DNA of 64,000 nt. Source: Paenibacillus mangrovi (GTDB lineage: Bacteria > Bacillota > Bacilli > Paenibacillales > Paenibacillaceae). Shown here one piece after another: positions 18,421 through 26,750 of the stretch (its first letter is position 1; each line of letters begins with the position of its first letter). The notes under the pieces are model-generated. The model made no database searches and was not told where the DNA came from. It saw only the letters and a list, made by a program, of their open reading frames with translations. The translations under genes were made by a program, and so were the position numbers. The stretch lies in contig NZ_JALIRP010000001.1 in the NCBI RefSeq assembly GCF_022898935.1, positions 682,001 through 746,000 on the forward strand. The letters are read 5' to 3'.

Positions 18421-18975
18421 CTAAAATGTCGGAGGCGTAATAGCAAAAATAACGTTTGCTTCTTGATCCGATTTATTTTCCCACTTATGTTCTACCCCAG
18501 GTGGTATTTTTACGCTGTCCCCATGATATAAAGTCTCCACATCGTTCCCAATAAATAATACGACCTCACCCGACAATACATAAGCGACTTCTTCACCAAT
18601 GTGTCGCATAGGTTTTTCGGCAGACTGGGAATCAGGTGGCAATTTCATCAAAACCATCTCAATGGAGCCGCTTAAATCCGGAGACAATAATGAATACTCC
18701 CAATTGTTCGATGATGGAAATATGACTTTTTTTCGGGAATCTGCTCTGGTGATTAAATCTTTAGTTTGCACAAATTCAGTAAACAAACTAAATAAAGGAA
18801 CTTCTAATGCATCGGCAATCACGCGCAGAGTATTCAGTGACGGACTGGAAAGTCCTCTTTCAATTTGGCTTAACATGGATGAAGTTACATTCGTTATTTC
18901 TGATAACTGTTTAATCGTATAATTCTTGTTTTTGCGATATTTCGCTATTGTTTTACCTAATTCTAGATTATCCAT
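18421..18975 (-). CDS. XRE-type HTH regulator with cupin domain
   Basis: 184 residues. N-terminal HTH_3 (residues ~5-60: 'GKTIAKYRKNKNYTIKQLSEITNVTSSMLSQIERG') and a C-terminal cupin (~110-180: 'MRHIGEEVAYVLSGEVVLFIGND', 'IPPGVEHKWENKSD'). The cupin usually senses a small ligand. Placed upstream of, and in the same direction as, ridA-dsdA-permease, it probably controls D-serine use (inference). RBS GAGGTAT. Confidence 0.85.
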   Translation of the reverse strand: MDNLELGKTIAKYRKNKNYTIKQLSEITNVTSSMLSQIERGLSSPSLNTLRVIADALEVPLFSLFTEFVQTKDLITRADSRKKVIFPSSNNWEYSLLSPDLSGSIEMVLMKLPPDSQSAEKPMRHIGEEVAYVLSGEVVLFIGNDVETLYHGDSVKIPPGVEHKWENKSDQEANVIFAITPPTF

Positions 18976-19100
18976 AATTTATCATACCTCTGATAAAAAT
19001 ACCTCAAAATGAATTAATATGCCGTTCCAGAACTTAATATCCTATAAATATAAAGATATCATAAATCTTAGAAATATTAAAGTTTGTTTAGATTTTTTAG

Positions 19101-19202
19101 TTTCAGAGCATTACACTGCATGCAGGCGAAAAAGTCGTTCGTTTGCTCCTTATTGAAGTGCCAGAAGGTGTAAACTATGGGCTTATCCCCAAAAAATATT
19201 AA
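19101..19202 (+). pseudogene. Orphan C-terminal gene fragment
   Basis: A frame from 19101 to a TAA at 19200 reads like a protein tail (QSITLHAGEKVVRLLLIEVPEG and a few more residues), preceded by an in-frame stop with no start or RBS. Probably the remnant of a deleted gene. Low confidence. Confidence 0.3.
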
Positions 19203-19207
19203 AAAAA

Positions 19208-19258
19208 TTTGTCAAAAGAGCGCGTCAGATGATATATTCTGGCTGGCGCTCTTTTTTC
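19208..19258 (+). terminator. Terminator before the acyltransferase gene
   Basis: AAAAGAGCGC ... GGCGCTCTTTTTTC hairpin, directly after the orphan fragment. Confidence 0.75.
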
Positions 19259-19323
19259 GTTTAGTTGAACCTCGGGTGGTTTATACTGTATAAAGCTTTT
19301 TTTTCTAAGACAGGAGTGAGGTT

Positions 19324-20514
19324 ATGCCGAAAAAAGCGAGGATTCATGAAATCGAACTACTGCGCGGGATGGCCTTTTTGGCCGTAGCGCTTCAGCATGC
19401 CATTGCCCATTATTCCATTGTGGACGGCGCCAAGATGGAGGACGGGGTACTCATGACCGTTCTGCTATTGGCAGCGAAATTTGCCGTTCCGGTGTTTATT
19501 TTTATCACGGGTTTAGTGCTTTTTTATAATTATGATGGACCTATTCACTATGGATCTTTTCTGCGCAAAAGGTTTTCTGATATTCTGGTCCCTTATATAT
19601 TTTGGTCTGCCTTTTATTACGTCATGAGTCCCGCCTGGAACCATCCGGATCTCGGACAATGGGCGCTCATGCTTGTGACGGGGAAGAACAGCTATCATCT
19701 GTGGTATATCGTCATGATTTTCCAGTTCTATCTGCTGTTTCCACTGTTCCGGTATGTGATGCGGTTATGTGCCGAGAAGATTCCTTTCCGGTGGCGCGCT
19801 TGGGCGTTAACGGGGGCGGGAGTCGTTTGTTTGCTGCTGGTTTATAAGCTGTTCCGGATCGGAGACTTGATGACGGCTGCGAATATTCCGTTTCTAACAC
19901 CATTTTTTACGACGTATGCCGACCGTAATTTTTTGTATTTTCTCTTTTATTTCCTGCTCGGGGCTGCGGCCGGCATGTACCGGGAACGCTGGTATGTCTG
20001 GCTTCAAAAAGGGAAAATTGTCTACTGGACCGTCTTTATCGTGCTTTTCGGGTATTATACGTATGTGACGGTCCGAAGCTTCGGGCTTCCGCCGGAATTT
20101 CATATTAATTTCAACCAGCTTAGCCTGCTACGGCCGTTGATTACATTGTTTCTTGTCAGCTCCGTCTTCGTCTTCTATTCATGGTCGAAAAAGTGGACAG
20201 AGGCGTCCGGCCCTGCCGGCCTGAAGGTGATGAACCTGCTCGGACGTTATTCGTACGGAGCCTATCTGGCGCATGCTTTCATGCTGAAAATGAGCTACAA
20301 GGTGGACGACTGGTTGTTCGGGGATTGGAATGTAACGCTGCGGATGCTGATGTCCTTCCTGATTTGCGTCGTATTATCCTATGGGGTGACAATCGCGCTG
20401 TCATATCTGCCTCTTGGAAAATGGACGGTTGGCGTGTCCTCGCGCAAAAAACGTCACCGGCCTGCGCCCATACAGGGGCAACCTCCGGTACAGTCTGTTG
20501 ATGGAAATAGATGA
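19324..20514 (+). CDS. Acyltransferase 3 family membrane protein
   Basis: 396 residues. N-terminal 'EIELLRGMAFLAVALQHAIAHYS' carries the conserved R and H of acyltransferase-3 (OafA/NodX-like) enzymes, followed by about ten membrane spans. These O-acylate cell-surface sugars or glycopolymers, taking the acyl group across the membrane. Substrate unknown. A basic tail (SRKKRHRPAP) ends the protein. RBS ACAGGAGTGAGG. Confidence 0.88.
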   Translation: MPKKARIHEIELLRGMAFLAVALQHAIAHYSIVDGAKMEDGVLMTVLLLAAKFAVPVFIFITGLVLFYNYDGPIHYGSFLRKRFSDILVPYIFWSAFYYVMSPAWNHPDLGQWALMLVTGKNSYHLWYIVMIFQFYLLFPLFRYVMRLCAEKIPFRWRAWALTGAGVVCLLLVYKLFRIGDLMTAANIPFLTPFFTTYADRNFLYFLFYFLLGAAAGMYRERWYVWLQKGKIVYWTVFIVLFGYYTYVTVRSFGLPPEFHINFNQLSLLRPLITLFLVSSVFVFYSWSKKWTEASGPAGLKVMNLLGRYSYGAYLAHAFMLKMSYKVDDWLFGDWNVTLRMLMSFLICVVLSYGVTIALSYLPLGKWTVGVSSRKKRHRPAPIQGQPPVQSVDGNR

Positions 20515-20602
20515 AAAAAAACGAAGAAACTTGTCCTGCTTATGCCATTCGCGTTATAAACGAGTGATGCTACAAAGCAGCGGCAGGTTCTTTTTTTTAT
20601 AC
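20515..20602 (+). terminator. Terminator after the acyltransferase gene
   Basis: GAAACTTGTCCTGC pairs with GCGGCAGGTTC, followed by eight T. Confidence 0.6.
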
Positions 20603-20845
20603 AGTATTATTATTTCAACATATGAAAAATTCATATTAGTTAGTATAAGCACTGCTGATCTACATACTGGGAAGAAATCATATGCCGTTCTCGCATTGTA
20701 CTTATTCACGTTTAAAAAGTGACTTTCAGCCTATGTCATGTCAAGATTTTGCGATGAAGATTTCATGTTATGCAATTTGGAAAATAGTCGTTTATAATGG
20801 ATTTAAATTGGTTATTGTAGGAAAAGAAGCAAAGGGGGAAACGGT
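20603..20845. other. Region upstream of rtp with possible Ter-like sequence
   Basis: AT-rich, no gene. The stretch 20719-20750 (GTGACTTTCAG, then CTATGT, then CAAGATTTT) resembles in part the B. subtilis Ter site core (ACTAA...CTATGTAC..AAAT.TTC). In B. subtilis two inverted Ter sites lie directly upstream of rtp. The match is imperfect and from memory of the consensus. Confidence 0.3.
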
Positions 20846-21205
20846 GTGGCTTTTATGATTGCACAGCGTGCTTTTATTAAAACGTATCTAATTACCATGG
20901 TTGAACAGCACAGGGGTTACGGGTATCAAATGCTGGAGGAGATGAGACAGGAATTTAAAAGCTACGGATACTCTCCTCCGCAAAGCGAGATATACCGGGC
21001 ACTGCATGAACTGGTTCAGGAGGGTGTATTGTACCGGACCAAACAGCTGAAGGGGAATGATCCCCGCGTGGATTTTCAGGAGATTGTGCTGTATAACTTC
21101 ACCGAAGACGGTCCGGAAAAGGCGAAGCTTTACAAAAAGCAGGTCAAAACGGATTTGGACCGCTGCTTAGGGATGTTAAATAAGGCGGTTAAGGATAATT
21201 ACTAA
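20846..21205 (+). CDS. rtp: Replication terminator protein homologue
   Basis: 119 residues, close to the 122 of B. subtilis RTP. From memory the two align almost throughout: 'QRAFIKTYLITMVEQ', 'YGYQMLEEMRQEFK', 'SEIYRALHELVQEGVL', 'QEIVLYNF', 'AKLYKKQVKTDLDRC'. RTP is a winged-helix dimer with a C-terminal dimerisation helix that binds Ter sites and blocks the replicative helicase. It is structurally related to PadR regulators, which is the alternative annotation. Start GTG 20846, RBS AAAGGGGG. It suggests, but does not prove, that the window lies near the replication terminus. Confidence 0.8.
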   Translation: MAFMIAQRAFIKTYLITMVEQHRGYGYQMLEEMRQEFKSYGYSPPQSEIYRALHELVQEGVLYRTKQLKGNDPRVDFQEIVLYNFTEDGPEKAKLYKKQVKTDLDRCLGMLNKAVKDNY

Positions 21206-21239
21206 TAGACTTCCAAAGGCTGAAGGAGGTTAAGGCGTC

Positions 21240-22253
21240 ATGGAAAAGAAGCTTCGCTGGGGAATACTGGGCACGGCCAGCATCGCACAAACTGCTTTTA
21301 TACCAGGTGTTCAGAGTTCGCAAAAATGCATGGTACAGGCTATTGCAAGCCGCCATCCGGATAAAGCGGCACAAGCAGCAGAGAAGTTTGATATTCCGGC
21401 CTCCTACGGCAGCTACGAGGAGCTGCTTCAGGATCCTAAAGTCGATGCGGTATATATTCCGCTTCCGAATCATTTGCATAAGGGATGGACCCTAAAAGCC
21501 GCACAGGCGGGCAAGCATGTGTTATGTGAAAAGCCTGCGGCACTGGATGCCAGGGAGGCTAAAGACATGGTGGAGGCGTGCCGCAAGGCGGGCGTAATTT
21601 TCGCCGAAGCGTTCATGTATCGCTATCATCCCAAGCACCGCCGAGTCCATGAGATTGTGGAGAGCGGCGAGATTGGCACTATCCGGGCCATCCATGGAAG
21701 CTTTACCTATAACAATATAAAGGATACGACGAATGTCCGTTATCAGAAACATATGGGCGGCGGCTCCATCTACGATGTAGGCTGTTATCCGATTACCGCA
21801 GCGCGCATGATTCTGGGTAAAGAGCCGGTTGCGGCGTCAGTGCATGCTTTATTTTCGCCGGAGCATGAGATTGATCTGATGGCGACCGGGCTGCTTGAAT
21901 TTCCAAATGATGTCGCACTTTCGTTCGATTGCGGCATGTCAGCCTCACCGCGCTGTAAACTGGAGGTGCTCGGCAGCGAAGGACGGATCGAACTACCGCT
22001 GGCTTTTGGCTGGGAACATGACGATGAACCACCGCAGCTGATCGTGTTCGCAGGGGATACGCAGAGGGAAGAGCGCCTTGGCGTATTCAATTCCTTTTCA
22101 CTCGAAGCGGATGCCTTTGCCGATGCGGTGATGGATGATGAAATGCTGCCATTTGGTCCTGAGGATGCTATTTACAATATGAGAATCATTGATGCCTGCA
22201 TAGAAGCTGCCAGGAAAAAGACTCGGGTTGTCATCGAGCAGGAGCAGTCTTGA
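21240..22253 (+). CDS. Gfo/Idh/MocA family oxidoreductase
   Basis: 337 residues. N-terminal Rossmann fold 'LRWGILGTASIAQTAF'; conserved 'PLPNHLHKGWTLKAAQAGKHVLCEKPAA' with the EKP motif near residue 98; C-terminal alpha/beta domain ('GGGSIYDVGCYPITAAR'). NAD(P)-dependent dehydrogenase of sugars or related polyols; substrate unknown. RBS GAAGGAGG; 34 nt after rtp. Confidence 0.9.
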   Translation: MEKKLRWGILGTASIAQTAFIPGVQSSQKCMVQAIASRHPDKAAQAAEKFDIPASYGSYEELLQDPKVDAVYIPLPNHLHKGWTLKAAQAGKHVLCEKPAALDAREAKDMVEACRKAGVIFAEAFMYRYHPKHRRVHEIVESGEIGTIRAIHGSFTYNNIKDTTNVRYQKHMGGGSIYDVGCYPITAARMILGKEPVAASVHALFSPEHEIDLMATGLLEFPNDVALSFDCGMSASPRCKLEVLGSEGRIELPLAFGWEHDDEPPQLIVFAGDTQREERLGVFNSFSLEADAFADAVMDDEMLPFGPEDAIYNMRIIDACIEAARKKTRVVIEQEQS

Positions 22254-22287
22254 TATGCGCACCCAGATCAGCATGAATCCAACGCTA

Positions 22288-22324
22288 AATCCCCGTCTCT
22301 TTATGAAGAGAAGCGGAGATTTAT
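22288..22324 (+). terminator. Probable terminator
   Basis: CCGTCTCTT-tatg-AAGAGAAGCGG with a following AT-rich tail, between convergent genes. Confidence 0.55.
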
Positions 22325-22338
22325 TTTGCTGGAACGAA

Positions 22339-23292
22339 TTAGATCATGTTTTCGCCTGCCAAACGGCAAGGAAAGGTCCCATTCTCAATCTGCAGTGTCG
22401 GATGCTCAATGCCGAATCGCTCGTGAAGCTCATGCGTCACCTGCTGAATGATCCGATCATTGCTTCCGGGTTCCGGGATCACCAGATGTACCGTCAGAGC
22501 GGTTTCCGTGGTGCTCATGCCCCAGATATGAAGATCATGGACGTCCGTAACGGACGGAAGAGATGCCAGATAACTCCGGATGGCGGCCGCATCGATTTCC
22601 GGTGGAACACTGTCCAGAGCCATGTTGAGCGAGTCCTTGAGCAGATTCCAGGTGCTGACGAAAATAACGACCACGATCAAGAGGCTGACGACAGGATCCA
22701 ACCACTGCCAGCCGGTGAACATAATAAGAACTCCAGCAATCACCACACCAAGCGAAACACCCGCATCGGCTGCCATATGAAGGAAAGCGCCGCGAACGTT
22801 GAGGTCGCCTTTTCTGCCGGATAGAAAAAGCAGCGCTGTCGCGGTATTAATGGCAATACCCACAGCAGCCACCCATATGACAGTCGAACCGGTAACAGGC
22901 TCGGGACTCGCAAACCGCTGGATGGCTTCCCATGCGATGATGAACATGGCAGCCAGCAGAAAAATCGCATTCAATAATGCGGCTAAAATGGACGAACGGC
23001 GGAAACCATAAGTTCGACGTTCGGTTGGAAGCTTTTTGGAGAGAACACTGGCTGCCCAGGCGAGAACAAGTGCGAGTACGTCACTCAAATTATGACCGGC
23101 ATCCGCAACCAACGAAAGAGAATGGCTGAGATAACCGTATGTGGCTTCCACGATGACAAAAACCGTATTTAGTATGATACCGAACATAAAAGCGCCATTG
23201 TAGCTGGCTGGACCGTGCTGGTGGTTGTGACCATGACTATGACTATGGTTGTGGCCATCGTGCGAATGATGATGGGAATGAGAAGCTGACAT
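22339..23292 (-). CDS. czcD: Cation diffusion facilitator (zinc/cadmium/cobalt exporter)
   Basis: 317 residues. His-rich N-terminus (HSHHHSHDGHNHSHSHGHNH), six membrane helices, and the metal-site motifs 'VADAGHNLSDVLAL' (helix II, HxxxD) and 'HMAADAGVSLGVV' (helix V). The C-terminal cytosolic domain ends it. It exports divalent metals by proton antiport. A palindromic operator-like site lies upstream. RBS AGGAGGT. Confidence 0.9.
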   Translation of the reverse strand: MSASHSHHHSHDGHNHSHSHGHNHQHGPASYNGAFMFGIILNTVFVIVEATYGYLSHSLSLVADAGHNLSDVLALVLAWAASVLSKKLPTERRTYGFRRSSILAALLNAIFLLAAMFIIAWEAIQRFASPEPVTGSTVIWVAAVGIAINTATALLFLSGRKGDLNVRGAFLHMAADAGVSLGVVIAGVLIMFTGWQWLDPVVSLLIVVVIFVSTWNLLKDSLNMALDSVPPEIDAAAIRSYLASLPSVTDVHDLHIWGMSTTETALTVHLVIPEPGSNDRIIQQVTHELHERFGIEHPTLQIENGTFPCRLAGENMI

Positions 23293-23333
23293 GATAAATA
23301 CCTCCTATGCTCTTGATGTTGATACTTCAAAAA

Positions 23334-23357
23334 AACATATGAATATGTACTCATATA
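23334..23357 (-). promoter_or_regulatory. Candidate ArsR/SmtB-type operator upstream of the metal exporter
   Basis: Imperfect palindrome CATATGAATATGTACTCATATA in the czcD upstream region; ATATGA and TCATAT arms resemble CzrA/SmtB-type zinc-sensor operators. The regulator gene is not in this window. Confidence 0.45.
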
Positions 23358-23539
23358 TTGATAATAACACAATACATCAGTAAGTCAATGTCTGGAAAAA
23401 ACAAGTGGAAAGGCGCGATTTCTTTGGAATATCCTCCAAAAAAACACCGGACTATTTTCATATTAACTCAGGTTGTGATATAAAAAATAAAGGGGATGTA
23501 TATATTTAAATGATCACCCGTTTGAGTAGCAACCGATTT
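23358..23539. other. Divergent intergenic region czcD / divIVA-like
   Basis: AT-rich spacer expected to hold promoters of both divergent genes. Nothing else recognised. Confidence 0.3.
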
Positions 23540-23552
23540 GGAGGTAATGGCA

Positions 23553-23930
23553 ATGGATGAACATATGCAGCGCCGACTGGATAAACAGAGAAAGCTGTTT
23601 AAGCAGCTGGGTATACAATTGGACGCTCTTTCGATTCACGAAAAAGTGTTCAACACCAAGCTTAGGGGGTACGATCCAGAAGAGGTGGACTCCTTCCTAG
23701 ATGAAATTATTAGCGATTATGAACGTTTTTACGCGACCATCTCTGATTTGATGGATAAATGGCAGGAGCAGCAGCTCGCACTGCGCGAAATGAAATCAAC
23801 CTCCCGCCCCGAACCTGAACGTTTCACGATCGATCCGAAGCAAGTCGAAGAAATCGTCCTCAAAATGGAGTACAATCTTAGACAGCTCAAGAGCAAGATC
23901 AGGCCCGAACCCGATTTTTTCGTTGATTGA
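23553..23930 (+). CDS. DivIVA-domain protein (GpsB-like size)
   Basis: 125 residues. The N-terminal region contains the DivIVA signature 'VFNTKLRGYDPEEVDSFLDEIISDYERF' (residues ~31-58), followed by a short coiled coil and a Pro-rich tail. Such proteins bind negatively curved membrane and organise cell-division or pole proteins. ATG 23553 is 8 nt after GGAGG; earlier in-frame starts are too close to the RBS. Last clear core gene before the cassette array. Confidence 0.85.
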   Translation: MDEHMQRRLDKQRKLFKQLGIQLDALSIHEKVFNTKLRGYDPEEVDSFLDEIISDYERFYATISDLMDKWQEQQLALREMKSTSRPEPERFTIDPKQVEEIVLKMEYNLRQLKSKIRPEPDFFVD

Positions 23931-23949
23931 TCAGCAGGTTACATATGCA

Positions 23950-24001
23950 GCGTTAAAACTCCCTTGGGAAAAGCGAAAGCTTTTCCGGGGGAGTTTTGTA
24001 T
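23950..24001 (+). terminator. Terminator after the DivIVA-domain gene
   Basis: AAAACTCCC ... GGGGGAGTTTTG long hairpin with an inner AAAAGC/GCTTTT stem. Confidence 0.8.
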
Positions 24002-24059
24002 TGAGTGGAGAAAAATTTAGGGGATTGGGTTGAAGGGTGGTAAAATATGTATTGGGTGA

Positions 24060-24183
24060 ATGAGGTTCGTAAAGTGTGTTAGAACTGGGGGGATATGTGA
24101 GATTCGTAAAGCAGGACTGGATATGGGATATAAGATGCTGTAAAGGTAGAGTTTGTGGTATTCGTGGAATGGGAGTTATAGGA
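24060..24183 (+). other. Candidate primary recombination site (attI-like) at the left end of the cassette array
   Basis: Gene-free DNA with three related direct repeats: GAGGTTCGTAAAG (24062), GAGATTCGTAAAG (24099), GGTATTCGTGGAA (24157). It ends in GGGAG^TTATAGG at 24175. The bases following that G (TTATAGGACAGAACTT) pair with the 5' end of the first downstream element (15 of 17 positions), marking 24175/24176 as the left boundary of cassette 1. Integron attI sites have a core GTT plus integrase-binding direct repeats, so this is the natural candidate. Alternatively the repeats are fossils of attC 3' ends. Confidence 0.5.
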
Positions 24184-24231
24184 CAGAACTTAAAGGACAC
24201 AATTTAAAGAACAGAATTTAAAGGGGCAATT

Positions 24232-24565
24232 ATGAAATACAAAATCCACAAAGATATTGAAAAAAACTAAAATAAGACACTATCTACCTCCAAGATTTTT
24301 AACAACACTACCTAATACATGGCCTAACAAGTGCACAATAATTGTTTTTAAGTGCGGAAGAAATGATGTCATTTTATCAAATATAGTCGAAGATGCAATT
24401 AATTCTGAATTACTAATTGATCAAAGAAATACTATTGCTTTCGGAGGTTGCTTTACAATCGAATCTGAAAATTTATTAAAGAGTAAAGGAATAAGTTATA
24501 TAGCTTTAAGTTATTTTCCATGGACCGATGAAAGATATAAAGAAATAAAAGGAAATATGAAATGA
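24232..24565 (+). pseudogene. Cassette 1 gene, unknown product, probable frameshift
   Basis: Two frames join across a run of seven A at about 24260-24266. ATG 24232 has a good RBS (AAAGGGG) but stops after 12 codons. One A fewer would fuse it to the 102-residue frame 24257-24565 (IVFKCGRNDVILSN, FGGCFTIESENLL, SYFPWTDERYKEI). If not shifted, a TTG at 24257 without RBS would start the protein. No family recognised. Lies between the attI-like site and attC-like site aC1. Confidence 0.45.
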
Positions 24566-24590
24566 ATTATTTGCGGGAGCATTCGAAGAA

Positions 24591-24775
24591 GAAGTTCCGT
24601 CGTATAACACCGTATTCATGCATCGGGCCATTCGGCCCTCGGTCCGCCCGAGGCAGTTTCGAGAAGCTGGTTCAGGCGGACAACCCTGCGAACCTAACCG
24701 CATCGCGACCGGCAGCTGAAGCTGCCTTAAGGTTCTCTGATTCGTGAATACAAGAACGTTAGATGAAACCACTCA
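24591..24775 (+). repeat. attC-like site aC1 (complete)
   Basis: 5' core (R'') CGTATAAC at 24601-24608; 3' core (R') GTTAGATG at 24758-24765. Inner paired arms GTATTCATG/CGTGAATAC, CTCGGTCCGCC/GGCGGACAA, AACCTAA/TTAAGGTT. The 3' core does not pair with its own 5' core but does with that of aC2 (CATCTAAC). Predicted exchange point after G24758. Confidence 0.85.
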
Positions 24776-24811
24776 AAGAGTTTTATTGGTCGTATTTCAG
24801 GGAGGATAAGA

Positions 24812-25387
24812 ATGAATAAAATTCGATTTATCGTACGGAAAATGTTTCCGAGTAATACGGATTTATCTAGTATTTTAGCCAGTGAGATAGTTGAGAATAT
24901 ATGTGCACGTATTTACCAAGAAGAAACATATTTACTTAGGGATAAAGAGGTTCTTGATAGTATTCCACAAGTGATTCGTGATTGCGTATTATTAATTGAT
25001 TTAGATACTGAAATTAATATGAATGGTATCATCGGATATTTAGAAAACTCAACTGGGAAATTCATGGATGAGACAATTGAGGTTCTGGAGAGAATAGGAG
25101 CTGTAAGTGATGCAATAACCCTAAATAATATTAAGAAGAGCTTAGCTGAATATGGATTGAAAACAAGTAATTTACACGCTAATGTTCAAAACTTAAAAGA
25201 ATATCAAATTAGTAATAATAGTCAAACCCATGGAAATATTGATAGTGAATTGCTTAAAAGGATCGAACAATTAGCTACGAACTTATATATTTATAACCAG
25301 GAAGAGAATATATTCGACGATTTGTATGACTATATTGAAGCCAACAAACAGCACTTAATTAATGAATTAAAGGAATTTTGTAAGTAA
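24812..25387 (+). CDS. DUF4375 (DMP19-like) protein, cassette 2
   Basis: 191 residues; the segment 'NMNGIIGYLENSTGKFMDETIEVLERIGA' around residues 70-98 matches the DMP19/DUF4375 family, small helical proteins often encoded in accessory DNA, some of them DNA-mimic proteins. The C-terminal half is helical and acidic (NIFDDLYDYIEAN). RBS AGGGAGGA. AT-rich, no promoter seen; bounded by aC1 and aC2. Confidence 0.7.
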   Translation: MNKIRFIVRKMFPSNTDLSSILASEIVENICARIYQEETYLLRDKEVLDSIPQVIRDCVLLIDLDTEINMNGIIGYLENSTGKFMDETIEVLERIGAVSDAITLNNIKKSLAEYGLKTSNLHANVQNLKEYQISNNSQTHGNIDSELLKRIEQLATNLYIYNQEENIFDDLYDYIEANKQHLINELKEFCK

Positions 25388-25538
25388 CTCGAGGATGTTC
25401 GTGGCATCATCTAACACAGTATTCACGCGGCGGGCCTGACGCCCCTTGGTCTGCAAGAGGATTTTCGAGGAAGTGGATTCAGCAGACAACCCTGCACTGG
25501 CTAAGTCCGTCGGACCCGGGGCTAACGCCCTTCGGTCG
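25388..25538 (+). repeat. attC-like site aC2 (3' end deleted)
   Basis: R'' CATCTAAC at 25408-25415, arms GTATTCACG and CTTGGTCTGC/GCAGACAA are present, then the element stops within the last arm and runs straight into the next gene. The GTTAxxx end is missing. Its 5' end pairs with the start of cassette 2 (TTAGATGA..CCAC), confirming the cassette 2 limits. Confidence 0.75.
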
Positions 25539-25548
25539 CAATACAGAT

Positions 25549-25938
25549 TTGTTTGAGAATTTTCCTACAGAAGTTAAATGGTATAATGCGCTTTTTCAGA
25601 AGCAAGATCTAAACGAAGTAATGTACATCAACTATAGTTATTGGAATGAATTATCAAGTAATACTAGACTTCCTATGCAGGCATCGAAGAATATCCAGAA
25701 TCAAATTGAAGTCTTTGGAGTTAGTAACCAGGGGTTTCTAGATATTAACTTAGCGATCAAGAAAGGAAAAGTATTTCCAAAACTAATATTTGTGTCGATG
25801 AATGAGAATTCGCGAGTAGTCGTATTAGAAGGTCACGCGCGGTTGACGGCTTATTATATTGAGAGTGAATATATACCTGATGAACTTGAAGTAATAATCG
25901 GGTTCTCTGATAAGTTTAGCGTATGGGACTTATATTAA
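25549..25938 (+). pseudogene. Cassette 3 gene, probably truncated at its 5' end; ParB-like fold possible
   Basis: 129 residues from a TTG with no RBS, directly fused to the broken aC2, so a deletion has likely removed the 3' end of aC2, the cassette 3 leader and the first codons. The segment 'VVVLEGHARLTAYYIE' resembles the ExHxR motif of ParB/sulfiredoxin-fold proteins. Function unknown. It may still be translated. Confidence 0.5.
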
Positions 25939-25960
25939 GAAAGTTTTGTAGGTTGTTCAT

Positions 25961-26148
25961 AGAAGGTGCTGACATCCTATAACAAAATATCTACGCCTCG
26001 TCGCGTTCGCTCCTTGGTCCGCCGAGGTTTTTCGAGGAAGCGGAATCAGCAGACAACCCTGCATTACCTAATCGCATCGCGGCCAGTCGCTATCGCTCCT
26101 TTAAGGTAGTGAGGGTTCGTAGATACAACAACGTTATCGGCAATACCC
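25961..26148 (+). repeat. attC-like site aC3 (complete)
   Basis: R'' CCTATAAC 25976-25983, R' GTTATCGG 26133-26140. Paired arms TATCTACG/CGTAGATA, CTTGGTCCGC/GCAGACAA, CATTACCTAA/TTAAGGTAGTG. R' matches the 5' core of aC4 (CCGATAAC), not its own. Confidence 0.85.
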
Positions 26149-26168
26149 TAAATTACTAGAAGGGAAAT

Positions 26169-26735
26169 ATGTCAATGCAAATTCAAAGAGGTACAATTAC
26201 ACAATTTATAAATAATATAGACACAGGGATATCTAATATTCGCAATCAAATGCTAAATCAAACTAGTGCAAATGGTAAATTATGGCTTTATGATCTTAAA
26301 TTCAATAAAAGTTATCCTGATCCATTATTCAATACTCAGCAAAATTTTGGTGAGATTATTGATCAAGCTTTTACTTATTATGTTTCAATGCGTGCTGCTG
26401 AAGAGCTCTTTAACAAATTTCCTTGGATAACATACTTTGATATGAATATTGGAGCAAATAATGGTACAGATATTGAAAGTAATATCTCTTCGAATGGAGA
26501 AGTAGTTTTGGTTGAAGTATTTGCAGTTGTTAGACCATCAAATAATGGAAAACTTTCTAAAGAAATCAGGAATATCAGAAAACGAAAACCAAGTAAGGCA
26601 AAAGCAAGGAAGATTCATAGGTTTGTCTTTTTTTATTGTCCCGATCCCAATAATTACTATATAAATGCTTATAACTATTTGAATAAAGTTCAAAAAAACA
26701 AGGCTACTGTTCAAGTCAAGTGGATCAATATTTAG
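26169..26735 (+). CDS. Unknown protein, cassette 4 (possible nuclease-like fold)
   Basis: 188 residues. A segment 'GTDIESN' followed by 'GEVVLVEVFAVV' about 10 residues later, then basic 'RNIRKRKPSKAKARK', recalls the D..ExK-type core of PD-(D/E)xK nucleases, but the last motif residue is not a clear K. This is a weak hint only. RBS AGAAGGG. Cassette 4 spans about 26134-26918; its two ends are complementary over 14 of 16 bases. Confidence 0.55.
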   Translation: MSMQIQRGTITQFINNIDTGISNIRNQMLNQTSANGKLWLYDLKFNKSYPDPLFNTQQNFGEIIDQAFTYYVSMRAAEELFNKFPWITYFDMNIGANNGTDIESNISSNGEVVLVEVFAVVRPSNNGKLSKEIRNIRKRKPSKAKARKIHRFVFFYCPDPNNYYINAYNYLNKVQKNKATVQVKWINI

Positions 26736-26750
26736 AAAGTTGCTCAAGAA

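Noticed and set aside
22228..22824. 198-residue frame antisense to czcD
   Set aside because: Shadow of the clearly coding CDF exporter on the other strand.
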